Assembly: GCF_009827445.1 (NCBI RefSeq) | Contig: NZ_WTYI01000001.1 | Coordinates: forward strand, 1,688,381-1,752,380 | Direction of reading: 5' to 3' | Length of the DNA: 64,000 nucleotides | Origin: Qipengyuania aquimaris | GTDB lineage: Bacteria; Pseudomonadota; Alphaproteobacteria; Sphingomonadales; Sphingomonadaceae | Part shown: positions 27,807-34,961 of the stretch, piece after piece | How the letters are laid out: the number at the start of each line of letters is the position of its first letter | Position numbering within the stretch: position 1 is the stretch's first letter | Program-made: the position numbers and the translations under genes | Notes under the pieces: model-generated | What the model was told of the DNA's origin: nothing | Database searches by the model: none | What the model saw: the letters and a program-made list of their open reading frames with translations, nothing else

Positions 27807-28679
27807 ATGGAATGGAGCGACTATCAACTCGTCCTGACGGTAGCCCGTGAGAAATCAATCCGCGGCGCGGCACGGATGCTGGGCGTCAACCATGCAACGG
27901 TTTCACGAAGATTGGCGCAGCTGAATAATGGGCCAATGGGGCCTTTGCTTCACCGCTCGAACACTGGCTTCTGGCCGACCAATACGGGTCAGAGCGTGGT
28001 CGAGGCAGCGATGAAAATGGAACAGATCAGCGATGAGGCGGTGCGCAAGCAGCGGGCGTCCGAGCAATCGCTTTCAGGCCCTCTTTCCATTTCCGTGCCA
28101 TCCCTGATGCTCCAGCATTTGCTGATTGGCGACCTGGCAAAGTTCGGCGAGCAACATCCCGAAATAGAGCTGACCGTCGATTCAACTGACAGGTTCGTGG
28201 ATCTTGACCGGGCAGAGGCGGATATGGTGCTGCGCGGCTCGGACAGTCCGCCCGACCATTGGGTGGGCCGCCGTCTCTTTCCTTACTCGCTCTCGCTGTA
28301 CGCTCATAAGGACTACCTCGCGAATACGAGCGCTGCGGATCTGCGCTGGATCGCTCCGCCGGACGGAGATGTGCGGTGGGCCTCTTGGCTCGAACAGTCA
28401 CCTTTCCCCGATGCCGCCATCGGCATGAGGATCACAACCATTGCGGGCCGGTTCACGGCTCTCAAGGAAGGGCTCGGGATGGGCCGGGCGGCTTGCTTCA
28501 TGGCTGACAGGGATCCCGATCTCGTGAGGCTTCCGGGTGCGCCGGTCATAGAGGCAGAAACCTTTTGGCTCCTTTGCCATCCTGATTTTGCAGGCACCTC
28601 GCGAGCGAAGGCCGCCCTCGCCTATTTCTCGAATGTCATGAACTCCTATCGCCCCTTGCTCCAAGGCGAGCAGCGCTAA
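27807..28679 (+). CDS. LysR family transcriptional regulator
   Basis: A 290-residue protein: N-terminal winged helix (about 5-62; SIRGAARMLGVNHATVSRRLAQLN) and a C-terminal effector-binding domain (about 88-288; substrate-binding fold). It would bind DNA as a tetramer and respond to a small molecule. The ATG at 27807 gives the usual short LysR N-terminus; an upstream ATG at 27777 adds ten atypical residues. It is divergent from the TonB receptor gene, a typical regulator-target arrangement. Confidence 0.88.
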   Translation: MEWSDYQLVLTVAREKSIRGAARMLGVNHATVSRRLAQLNNGPMGPLLHRSNTGFWPTNTGQSVVEAAMKMEQISDEAVRKQRASEQSLSGPLSISVPSLMLQHLLIGDLAKFGEQHPEIELTVDSTDRFVDLDRAEADMVLRGSDSPPDHWVGRRLFPYSLSLYAHKDYLANTSAADLRWIAPPDGDVRWASWLEQSPFPDAAIGMRITTIAGRFTALKEGLGMGRAACFMADRDPDLVRLPGAPVIEAETFWLLCHPDFAGTSRAKAALAYFSNVMNSYRPLLQGEQR

Positions 28680-28710
28680 GGCCTTGAAGCAAGAGGTATA
28701 GGTCCGGTGG

Positions 28711-29508
28711 TCAGAGAGACGGTCGAAGGAGGTAGAAGGACAGATCTGTTGTTCCGGATGCGCCCAGATGCTTGGCCGCTTCGTATGCATCAGACCGCAA
28801 GAGCCGGCTTGCCCCTTCAGCGTCGTTCCATTCGATAAAGGTCAGCTGATCCGGCGATTTCGCGTTCGACAGGGATTCAAGGTTCGGATCGAACAGCTTC
28901 AGGATGAATTTGCCGCCTTGCTTTGCCACTTCGTCTTCCAGGCGGGCGAGGTACTCCTGATAATCCGCTGCATTCTCCGGATCAGTATAGGCAATCGCTA
29001 GGGTGTAGAACTTGTCGCTCCGCAAGGTGAGCGAGAGGCCTTCCTCCTGGACATCGCGGTAATAGCGGATGTCGTTCCAGATCGAGCGCCGCAGCTCGCT
29101 GTATTCGGGCCACCGCGGATCGCTTTCGAAGCGGTCGAATGCTTCCTGGCTTGGCCAGCTGGTCAAAAGAAAGCCCTGCGGACTAAATGCCCCGAAGCTT
29201 AGGCCGTCGACCATGAGCGCCCCGTGGCGGGTAAAGCCATTTTCTACGGCTATCGGAATGGCAGAGGACTGGAAGTCGGCCCGCGCCCGCATGGCTTCGT
29301 CGGTGCGCATGTAGTCAAAGCCGATAACGGAAAACAGCGCGCCGGCGGGCAAGTCGATGGTAACGCTCTTGTACTCATCAGCTTTGACGGAAACCGCTTT
29401 TTCTGAGGGCTTCGCAGTCTCGTGCGCCTGCAGCGAAGTGCATCCCGCGATCAAGGCGATCGCTGCCGTTGTCGTAAACGCCTTAAACAAGGAAGTGGGG
29501 CTGTTCAT
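28711..29508 (-). CDS. Lipoprotein with two tandem DUF1330/ABM-like domains
   Basis: A 265-residue lipoprotein (lipobox LIAGC, lipidated C23). After a linker, two similar alpha/beta units follow: the first (about 55-155) with FSVIGFDYM, FLLTSWPSQEAFDRFESDPRWPEY, and the second (about 165-262) with FYTLAIAYTD, LTFIEWNDAEGASRLLRSDAYEAAK. Both end in a 'strand - aspartate/glutamate helix - position adjustment' pattern typical of ferredoxin-like DUF1330 or antibiotic monooxygenase dimers. The function is unknown; the lipid anchor suggests a periplasmic or surface role. The ATG at 29508 starts the lipoprotein signal. Confidence 0.65.
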   Translation of the reverse strand: MNSPTSLFKAFTTTAAIALIAGCTSLQAHETAKPSEKAVSVKADEYKSVTIDLPAGALFSVIGFDYMRTDEAMRARADFQSSAIPIAVENGFTRHGALMVDGLSFGAFSPQGFLLTSWPSQEAFDRFESDPRWPEYSELRRSIWNDIRYYRDVQEEGLSLTLRSDKFYTLAIAYTDPENAADYQEYLARLEDEVAKQGGKFILKLFDPNLESLSNAKSPDQLTFIEWNDAEGASRLLRSDAYEAAKHLGASGTTDLSFYLLRPSL

Positions 29509-29707
29509 CTCGGACTCCGTCTTAAAATCTGTCCGATGACTAACGCAGCTGAGCCCTGTCGTGGTGGATCGATTTAGCGAGCGCCTGGTTAGATTCTGCA
29601 CCACCAGACGCTCATCGCATCGATAAGCAATTAGAGCGCTGGCAAAACTCCAGCCCAATGAAGTGTCGCTCCTTGGCATGTTCGCTGGGGACGGGTATCG
29701 AGTACCG

Positions 29708-30430
29708 ATGGAAAGCATCCAATCCGAAGCTGCCCTCAATTTCTGCCAGGCCTGCGCAGTGCGCAATCGCGCGATTTGCGCGGACTTGGACAACGATGAA
29801 ATTAGCATCCTCAATTCGATCGGCCGCCGTCGCCATCTCGAAGCGGGCGAACAATTGTTCTGGGAAGGCGACGAGGCGATCGTTGTCGCCAACGTTATCG
29901 AAGGATTGCTTAAGCTGTCGACCCAGACGAGCGACGGCAAAGAGCAGATCCTCGGACTCGCTTACCCCAGCGACTTCATGGGCAGGCCGTTCGGCAGCTC
30001 GACGCCCTATGGCGTCGAAGCACTGACGCCCGCACTGGTGTGTACCTTTCAGCGCGCGGATTTCGACCGTTTCGCGAGAGAGCATCCCAAGCTCGAACAC
30101 AAACTTCTCGAACGCACCCTTTCGGAACTGGACCGAACCCGGCGCTGGATGCTCCTGCTCGGCCGGATGAACGCAGAACAGAAACTGGCCACCTTCCTGC
30201 TCGACATGTCCGAACGGCTCGCCCCGAAAGGCTGCGCGCCATTCGAACAGAGCGCGGACGCCTTCGAATTGCCTCTGTCGCGGCAACAGATCGCCGATGT
30301 CCTCGGCCTGACCATCGAAACCGTCAGTCGCCAGTTCACGAAATTCCGCAAGCAGGGCCTGATCGATCTCCCGTCACGCCGCGAAGCCGTCATCCAGCAA
30401 CGCGAACGGCTGGAGGAACTGGCCCAATAG
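29708..30430 (+). CDS. FNR/FnrN-type oxygen-responsive regulator
   Basis: A 240-residue Crp/Fnr protein from ATG 29708. The N-terminus has C13-X2-C16-X7-C24 and a fourth Cys at 112 (LVCTF), the ligand set of the [4Fe-4S] FNR/FnrN group. A cyclic-nucleotide-like sensor domain follows, and the HTH has LSRQQIADVLGLTIETVSRQFTKF, where the E-x-x-S-R residues contact the TTGAT FNR half-site. It should switch on genes for microaerobic life. Upstream in-frame GTG (29663) and ATG (29678) are alternative starts. No FNR box was seen in its own promoter region. Confidence 0.88.
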   Translation: MESIQSEAALNFCQACAVRNRAICADLDNDEISILNSIGRRRHLEAGEQLFWEGDEAIVVANVIEGLLKLSTQTSDGKEQILGLAYPSDFMGRPFGSSTPYGVEALTPALVCTFQRADFDRFAREHPKLEHKLLERTLSELDRTRRWMLLLGRMNAEQKLATFLLDMSERLAPKGCAPFEQSADAFELPLSRQQIADVLGLTIETVSRQFTKFRKQGLIDLPSRREAVIQQRERLEELAQ

Positions 30431-30459
30431 GCAGGGATTGCAGCTTTTTCCGAAGGCGG

Positions 30460-30535
30460 TGGTGCCGCTTACGTGACTCGAACACGTGACCCCATCATTA
30501 CGAATGATGTGCTCTACCAACTGAGCTAAAGCGGC
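30460..30535 (-). tRNA. tRNA-Thr (CGU anticodon)
   Basis: 76 nt, acceptor GCCGCTT/AAGCGGC, discriminator A and encoded CCA. Anticodon stem catca/tgatg with loop ttcgtaa; anticodon CGT is the complement of 30500-30502. It lies next to tRNA-Cys on the same strand. Confidence 0.95.
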
Positions 30536-30555
30536 ACATTCTCATCGAAGAGAAG

Positions 30556-30629
30556 TGGAGGCCCGAGCCGGAATCGAACCGGCGTGCAAGGATTTGCAGT
30601 CCTCTGCGTAACCACTCCGCCATCGGGCC
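30556..30629 (-). tRNA. tRNA-Cys (GCA anticodon)
   Basis: 74 nt, acceptor GGCCCGA/TCGGGCC, discriminator U (usual for tRNA-Cys), encoded CCA. Anticodon GCA is the complement of 30595-30597. Located 20 bp upstream of tRNA-Thr in transcription order, so the two are probably cotranscribed. Confidence 0.95.
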
Positions 30630-30758
30630 TCGCCCGACCTCTCGGAACGGGAAGCGGCCCACTAGCGATTCTATGCAGCCTTTGCAATCGGCTTTGCGCG
30701 AACGGCCTTCCGTAACGTCAGTCTGGACGCAGGCGCGGCCAGCGGCAATGAAGCGTGC

Positions 30759-31538
30759 ATGAGCATTGCCAGCCTGATCGACCCGATCACTCCCGATGGC
30801 GGTCACACCCGCTTCGACAACCTCGACCACTGGTTGCAGGGCCGCACGCTGTACGGCGGAGCCTCGGCGCTGATCGCTTACACGGCCGCGGTCCGTGCGT
30901 TTCCCGACCTGCCCCCCTTGCGCGCCGCACAGGTTGCCTTCGTCGCCCCGACTGCGCCCGAGGCTGAATTGCGCCGCGAGATCGTGCGCCAGGGCCGCAA
31001 CGTTGCGCAGGTACGCAGCGAGATCTGGTGCGAGGGCAAGTGCACCCTTACCGCCTTCTGGCTCTTCGGCACATCGCGCGAGGCCAATGCGACCCACCCG
31101 GCCGCACCGGTCGCCGACTGGCCTGGACCACCCGAGGAAGCGGAGACCGCGATGAAGGGCAAGGGCCCCGCCTTCATCCAGCACAATTTCGAAATCCGCC
31201 GCGCGCAGGACATCCGCGGGCCCGGCGATCCAGTGGTGCGCCGCTGGGCGCGGCTGGAAGACCGCGAGGGCCTCGACCCGTTGAGCGAGCTTATCCTGCT
31301 TGGCGATGTCATGCCGCCCGGCGCCATGCGCGCAATGAAGCGCCAGGGCCCGATCAGTTCGATCAACTGGTCCTTCAACCTGCTGGAGCCTGCGCCGACG
31401 ACGCGCGATGGCTGGTGGCTGTCCGAAAACGCCAGCCAGCACGCCGACGACGGCTATTCGTCGGAACGGCTGCGCCTGTGGAATGCGGACGGCAAGCAGG
31501 TGCTCGACGGAATGCAGAGCGTCGCCATCTTCGGGTGA
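30759..31538 (+). CDS. Acyl-CoA thioesterase, double hotdog
   Basis: A 259-residue protein with two hotdog halves: the first with WLQGRTLYGGASALIAYTAAVRAF and SEIWCEGKCTLTAFWLFG, the second with MPPGAMRAMKRQGPISSINWSFNLL and WWLSENASQHADDGYSSERLRLWNADGKQV. This fits the TesB-like/4HBT_3 thioesterases, which cleave acyl-CoA in the cytoplasm; chain length is unknown. The start (GCATG) is at the expected place before the first hotdog strand. It is followed by a palindrome and a convergent gene. Confidence 0.8.
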   Translation: MSIASLIDPITPDGGHTRFDNLDHWLQGRTLYGGASALIAYTAAVRAFPDLPPLRAAQVAFVAPTAPEAELRREIVRQGRNVAQVRSEIWCEGKCTLTAFWLFGTSREANATHPAAPVADWPGPPEEAETAMKGKGPAFIQHNFEIRRAQDIRGPGDPVVRRWARLEDREGLDPLSELILLGDVMPPGAMRAMKRQGPISSINWSFNLLEPAPTTRDGWWLSENASQHADDGYSSERLRLWNADGKQVLDGMQSVAIFG

Positions 31539-31543
31539 CGAAG

Positions 31544-31558
31544 GCGACACAGTGTCGC
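31544..31558. promoter_or_regulatory. Perfect 15-bp palindrome after the thioesterase gene
   Basis: gcgacacagtgtcgc, a perfect inverted repeat with a 1-nt centre, 6 bp after the thioesterase stop. The short spacing argues against a terminator hairpin and for a protein binding site, but no target gene is obvious. Confidence 0.3.
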
Positions 31559-31646
31559 TTTCGGTTTTGCACCTCAAGACACTGAAAACAGGGCGATAAC
31601 CGGATGCAGGACAGGGTGACACCTGCGCGGCCCGTTTTCACTCGCC

Positions 31647-32225
31647 TCATTCGGCGCCTGCCTCCCCATCCTCCTCATACCGCAACTCGAGTTCTGCATC
31701 GGCGTCCTCGAGCCAGTTTTCCGGGCCATGCTCTACCCGGTCGGCAAGCTCACGCACTTCGTCGGGTTCGTAGGCATAGGCGGGATGGTCGGCCCACTCC
31801 GGCCGGCGCACGAAGTGGGACCGCATGGCGAGCAGCCCCAGCGTCAGCCGCTCGTCGAAACGGCGCGACGTGCCGATCAGCTCGCCCTTGTGGTAATGCG
31901 GCACTTCCACGCCGTTCAGCGCACGGTCGAGCGCGGCTTCGGCAAGCACGTCGAAACGCTGGACGAAGGCGGCTTCCCACCCCTTGTCGAACGGCTGTCC
32001 GCGCAGGCGCGCCCGCAGTTTGTAGGCGGACTGGCGGCTCATCCCTACCGCTTGCGCAGCGGCAGTGACATTATGCGTCGCCGCCAGTTCGCGCAGGAAC
32101 GCCGCCTGCCGCGCGGGCGTCCAGCCGTCGTGGCGCTGGGTCTCGATAACAGGGGAGGAAGGTCCGGGCTCGGCGAAGGCTTTGCCTGCCGGCACGAGCG
32201 ATGCGATGGGCTGATGCTTGTTCAT
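31647..32225 (-). CDS. Hypothetical HTH protein, terminase small-subunit-like
   Basis: A 192-residue protein. Residues about 34-72 form a helix-turn-helix (TPARQAAFLRELAATHNVTAAAQAVGMSRQSAYKLRARLRG) like those of phage terminase small subunits and transposase-type regulators. The middle (FDKGWEAAFVQRFDVLAEAALDRALNGVEVPHYHKGELIG) resembles sphingomonad proteins of unknown function. The tail is acidic. No phage genes are nearby, so it is probably a chromosomal DNA-binding protein. It is convergent with the thioesterase gene. Confidence 0.6.
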   Translation of the reverse strand: MNKHQPIASLVPAGKAFAEPGPSSPVIETQRHDGWTPARQAAFLRELAATHNVTAAAQAVGMSRQSAYKLRARLRGQPFDKGWEAAFVQRFDVLAEAALDRALNGVEVPHYHKGELIGTSRRFDERLTLGLLAMRSHFVRRPEWADHPAYAYEPDEVRELADRVEHGPENWLEDADAELELRYEEDGEAGAE

Positions 32226-32343
32226 TCACCAGGATAAGGCAAATTCCGCGCGAGTAGGAAAGGAGCTAGGTTTCCGAGAGATTTTCATCGCTGCCGGTTG
32301 GAAAATCGATGTCCGCTATCGCAGCAATCTATAAAACACGGGA

Positions 32344-32366
32344 ACGTCCGGGAATGGGTGGTTAGC
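32344..32366 (+). repeat. Degenerate repeat copy R0
   Basis: acgtccgggaatgggtggttagc, a short diverged relative of the gtccgcaatcgggtcgttagc element found at 32829, 33378 and 33738. It overlaps the stop codon of the small membrane protein gene at 32362. Confidence 0.4.
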
Positions 32367-32781
32367 TGCCGTTGTCCTTGCCCGATGAGAAACCCGCTAG
32401 AACGCCCAGCCGGGCTCGAAACACGTAAGCAAGGAAGAGAAGTCCACCCGCCCAGAACACGGCCCAAGCCACGCTCCCCCCGAGCAACACGTGATAGCCG
32501 AATATCACCACGACAAAGGGGGCAAGAAGTACAATCCCCAGTGGAGCTGTGCGATTGAAAAACAGAGCGGACCCGCCGATGATAAAGCACGCCAGCATCA
32601 CAGGAACTACAAATCCTGTTTCTTCCAAAGCCCTTTGAAAATCGGCGCCGGGTCCGGGCTTCACATCGAAGGGGTTACCGCCCCCCGAAAGAAGTGAATA
32701 GCTGCCGTACAGGCCGACAAATGCAAAGAATGCTCCGTATGCAATCCTAAAGATTGATTTCGCCCAGCCACCGACGTGCAT
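32362..32781 (-). CDS. Hypothetical membrane protein
   Basis: A 139-residue protein with about four hydrophobic segments (IFRIAYGAFFAFVGLYGSYSLL, VVPVMLACFIIGGSALFF, LGIVLLAPFVVVIFGYHVLL, AWAVFWAGGLLFLAYVFRARLG), so an integral inner-membrane protein. The ATG at 32781 (MHVGGWAKS) is chosen over an upstream ATG because the membrane part begins there. It is lower in G+C than its flanks and has no recognisable family. It lies between repeat copies R0 and R1. Confidence 0.5.
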   Translation of the reverse strand: MHVGGWAKSIFRIAYGAFFAFVGLYGSYSLLSGGGNPFDVKPGPGADFQRALEETGFVVPVMLACFIIGGSALFFNRTAPLGIVLLAPFVVVIFGYHVLLGGSVAWAVFWAGGLLFLAYVFRARLGVLAGFSSGKDNGS

Positions 32782-32828
32782 TGTGCCCCTCCTGCTATCG
32801 CGGAGCAAAACTAACGCGCGACACGAAT

Positions 32829-32912
32829 GTCCGCAATCGGGTCGTTAGCAGAAACTCTGTTCCTGGCGCACAGCCAACTCGGTGAATGCGGCTTCAGATG
32901 GGTGGAAAGCGG
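32829..32912 (+). repeat. Direct repeat copy R1
   Basis: An ~84-bp element starting gtccgcaatcgggtcg and ending ggtggaaagcgg. Aligned by eye with R2 (33378-33462) about 64 of 85 positions match, including the first 16, the tcctggc core, ctcggtg and the end. It ends one base before the stop codon of the next gene (32913). Confidence 0.7.
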
Positions 32913-33350
32913 TCAACCCTGTTCGTTTTGAATAGCTGCGGACTCAACTTCTCCGGCGATCATCACATGCAATGTCCGATCAAGAGTCAGAACCACCAAG
33001 TGCTTCCAATCATGTTCGTCTATAGCACCATTGCGCGAAATCTTTTCGGCGACCCAAGATGAGTTTCGCACCTCCAGGAATGGCCATGTGTAGGTGGGCA
33101 ATTTTGGATTGGCGAGACGCGGGAGTGGCGAGTCGATCGTGAGAAGCCAATCGGAAAACTCTTCACAAACTTCATGAGCTTCAACCGCTCCAAACTCAAT
33201 TAAGACGCTGGTTCGCTCCGCACCATATGCAAACATCGCTTCTACTTTGAGGCGGTCGCCATCGAATGAACCGCTCACGAAACTCAGCGGCAGCTGCGGT
33301 AGATCGGGAAGTGGCTCCCATTTCAGAACTTGATTTTGCGGCCCGGACAT
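32913..33350 (-). CDS. Hypothetical protein between direct repeats
   Basis: A 145-residue protein from ATG 33350 (or 154 residues from a GTG at 33377, which would touch repeat R2). It has no signal peptide or membrane helix. Predicted alpha/beta, with VEAMFAYGAERTSVLIEFGAVEAHEVCEEFSDWLL near the middle and TLDRTLHVMIAGEVESAAIQ at the end. No family recognised. G+C is lower than in the neighbouring housekeeping genes. It lies exactly between repeat copies R1 and R2. Confidence 0.5.
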   Translation of the reverse strand: MSGPQNQVLKWEPLPDLPQLPLSFVSGSFDGDRLKVEAMFAYGAERTSVLIEFGAVEAHEVCEEFSDWLLTIDSPLPRLANPKLPTYTWPFLEVRNSSWVAEKISRNGAIDEHDWKHLVVLTLDRTLHVMIAGEVESAAIQNEQG

Positions 33351-33377
33351 TCGCAGAATGTGCCAAGGACTCGGCAC

Positions 33378-33462
33378 GTCCGCAATCGGGTCGAAAGCCG
33401 ACTGTCTGCTCCTGGCACATCATTAGCTCGGTGGAAGCGTCACCAGATGGGGTGGAGAGCGG
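33378..33462 (+). repeat. Direct repeat copy R2
   Basis: An 85-bp copy in the same orientation as R1, starting with the identical 16 bp gtccgcaatcgggtcg and ending ggtggagagcgg. The small membrane protein gene at 33489 begins 27 bp further on. Confidence 0.7.
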
Positions 33463-33488
33463 AAATTGCGCATTTTCCACTCAGTGTT

Positions 33489-33734
33489 ATGTTCACCATC
33501 ATGTTCGAACTGTTCCTTATAGCAACTGGCTCGCTGTTCTTGATCTTTCCCCAATGGAGGGACCGGCGATCGACAAGGCGACTTCAAGCACTAAAGGCAG
33601 GCGCTCCGGAGGCATTCTTCGAGGAGCGACGCGCACTTGAGGCATACCCAACTCGCGGCGGATGGAGCCGCATTATTGGGAGCGTGATCGTGGTCACTGC
33701 TGTCGCCAGCCTAATTTTGAATTACTCCAACTGA
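33489..33734 (+). CDS. Small hypothetical membrane protein
   Basis: An 81-residue protein. Two hydrophobic segments are visible: FELFLIATGSLFLIF near the N-terminus and IIGSVIVVTAVASLIL at the C-terminus, with a charged middle (QWRDRRSTRRLQALKAG). The ATG at 33489 is chosen as the start because the upstream part of the open frame lies in repeat R2 and is not hydrophobic. No family recognised. It lies between R2 and R3, facing the opposite way to the two upstream small genes. Confidence 0.5.
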   Translation: MFTIMFELFLIATGSLFLIFPQWRDRRSTRRLQALKAGAPEAFFEERRALEAYPTRGGWSRIIGSVIVVTAVASLILNYSN

Positions 33735-33737
33735 ACG

Positions 33738-33758
33738 GCCGCAATCGGGTCGCTAGCT
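33738..33758 (+). repeat. Short repeat copy R3
   Basis: gccgcaatcgggtcgctagc, matching the first part of R1/R2 only, just after the stop of the small membrane protein gene. It is followed directly by a G+C-rich hairpin. Confidence 0.5.
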
Positions 33759-33759
33759 G

Positions 33760-33789
33760 CCCGTCCGCCCACCGCGGCGGAGGGACGGG
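33760..33789. terminator. G+C-rich hairpin, probable terminator
   Basis: Arms cccgtcc (33760-33766) and ggacggg (33783-33789) with an additional inner stem (gcc...ggc), between the convergent genes ending at 33734 (+) and 33804 (-). No U-run. Confidence 0.45.
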
Positions 33790-33803
33790 CTTCGCCTGCG
33801 GGC

Positions 33804-34400
33804 TCAGTGATCGTCGAAGTGGACGATGCCGAGGTTTTTGCAGTCGAGGTCCGGGTTCCACTGCGCATACATCCCGCTCGGATTGCTTTCGTATAGCCAG
33901 ATATGCAGGTCGTAGTGCGGCATGAAGCCATGGGCTTCGTCCTGCGGTGTTGCCGGATCGTCGGCCATGTAGTCGTATTCGCGGCCGCGGAATTTCGGCG
34001 CCTGCTTGGTTTCGGCATGCCATGCCTCGGCAAAAACCAGCAGTTCTATGCCGACCAGCTTTTCGCCGCCGTGGCCATCGGGTGCGTAGAGGAGGATGGG
34101 CGGAGGATTGACGCCGGTGTAGGTGCCGGTGCCGTTCACGCGCCCGTCCACGGGCGGGGTCAGGCCGAGAAGGTCCGGGCGGACATAGTGGAAGCCCATC
34201 GCGCCCAGCGTCGGGTGAACTTCGCAGGCAGAGGTTTTGATATACCCCTGGTCCATGGCGTATTCGACGCTTTTGTAGGGTTCGAGCTGCCGAGCCAGTT
34301 GCTGGAGAGACTGGTCGGGCTGGTCGCGCGGCACTTCGGCAAGAGCGTTTGTCGCAAGGGCGACGGACATCAGGGCGCATAGCTTGAGTGATTTGGTCAT
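33804..34400 (-). CDS. Hypothetical exported protein, conserved unknown family
   Basis: A 198-residue protein with a signal peptide (CALMSVALATNALA). The sequence HPTLGAMGFHYVRPDLLG, PPPILLYAP...GGEKLVGIELLVFA and HYDLHIWLYESNPSGMYAQWNPDLDC belongs to a widespread but uncharacterised bacterial family with several conserved His and Asp/Glu residues, which might bind a metal; this is a guess. The ATG at 34400 begins the signal peptide, while the open frame further upstream has no coding character. It is followed by a hairpin and lies 91 bp from the SnoaL-like gene. Confidence 0.6.
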   Translation of the reverse strand: MTKSLKLCALMSVALATNALAEVPRDQPDQSLQQLARQLEPYKSVEYAMDQGYIKTSACEVHPTLGAMGFHYVRPDLLGLTPPVDGRVNGTGTYTGVNPPPILLYAPDGHGGEKLVGIELLVFAEAWHAETKQAPKFRGREYDYMADDPATPQDEAHGFMPHYDLHIWLYESNPSGMYAQWNPDLDCKNLGIVHFDDH

Positions 34401-34491
34401 TTCGATCTTCCCATTTGTGGTCAGGTTGCGCGCCCGTTCTTCTTTGGTCTTGTTCTCCGATTCGCGATGATGCGACTGGCAGCTTCGGCGT

Positions 34492-34896
34492 TTATCCGGC
34501 CGATCGCACCTGCCAGTTCTCGTGGACGATCTCCCGCGATATGAGGCCGTCGCGCATGTGGAACACGTGGACGAGCCGCAGCGCGACCGGGCTGCCGATG
34601 GGGACCGGCGCCCCGTCCATCCCTTCGCCTGCAAGCGTGCAGTGGACGAGCATGTCGTCGACCACGCGATCTTCGGTGGCGAACCGTTCGAAGGGGATCA
34701 GTTCGACGTCCTCGATGGCTTCGAACATGCGGCGATAATTCGCCTCGATCGCAGCCTTGCCTTCGAAGCGCAGCCCGCGCGTGGGAAATTCCTGGACGAT
34801 GTCGTCGGTATAGAGCGACAGGATCGCCGCCGGGTCGCGCGCCTCGTTCTCGATATGCGCTGCCACCGTCGCCAGGTTCTGTTCGATCGTCGCCAT
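34492..34896 (-). CDS. NTF2/SnoaL-like domain protein
   Basis: A 134-residue single-domain protein of the SnoaL/NTF2 cone fold: VAAHIENEARDPAAILSLYTDDIVQEFPTRGLRFEGKAAIEANYRRMF followed by VVDDMLVHCTLAGEGMDGAPVPIGSPVALRLVHVFHMRDGLISREIVHENW. Members include limonene-epoxide hydrolases, ketosteroid isomerases and polyketide cyclases; the substrate is unknown. It is divergent from a MarR regulator, with a palindromic site between them, so MarR control is likely. Confidence 0.75.
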   Translation of the reverse strand: MATIEQNLATVAAHIENEARDPAAILSLYTDDIVQEFPTRGLRFEGKAAIEANYRRMFEAIEDVELIPFERFATEDRVVDDMLVHCTLAGEGMDGAPVPIGSPVALRLVHVFHMRDGLISREIVHENWQVRSAG

Positions 34897-34926
34897 GCCC
34901 TGTCCCCAGTTTGTTGCCGGAGATAA

Positions 34927-34945
34927 TAGACAGAATGTCTGTCTA
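34927..34945. promoter_or_regulatory. Palindromic operator between the SnoaL and MarR genes
   Basis: tagacagaatgtctgtcta: two 7-bp arms TAGACAG/CTGTCTA separated by 5 nt, in the 65-bp gap between the divergent SnoaL-like and MarR genes. The size and symmetry fit a MarR-family binding site; it also overlaps likely promoter positions for both genes. Confidence 0.65.
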
Positions 34946-34961
34946 ATGGCAAGTGTGACAT

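Noticed and set aside
25420-30629. Genomic island bordered by tRNA-Ser and tRNA-Thr/Cys
   Set aside because: No integrase and no repeated tRNA 3' end (attachment site) were found; the tRNAs alone do not prove integration.
31647-32225. Phage terminase small subunit
   Set aside because: Only the helix-turn-helix resembles one; no phage genes are near, so it is listed as a hypothetical DNA-binding protein.
32344-33789. Integron cassette array
   Set aside because: No integrase, genes do not all face one way, and the repeats lack clear attC core sites (RYYYAAC/GTTRRRY); kept only as a hypothesis to test.
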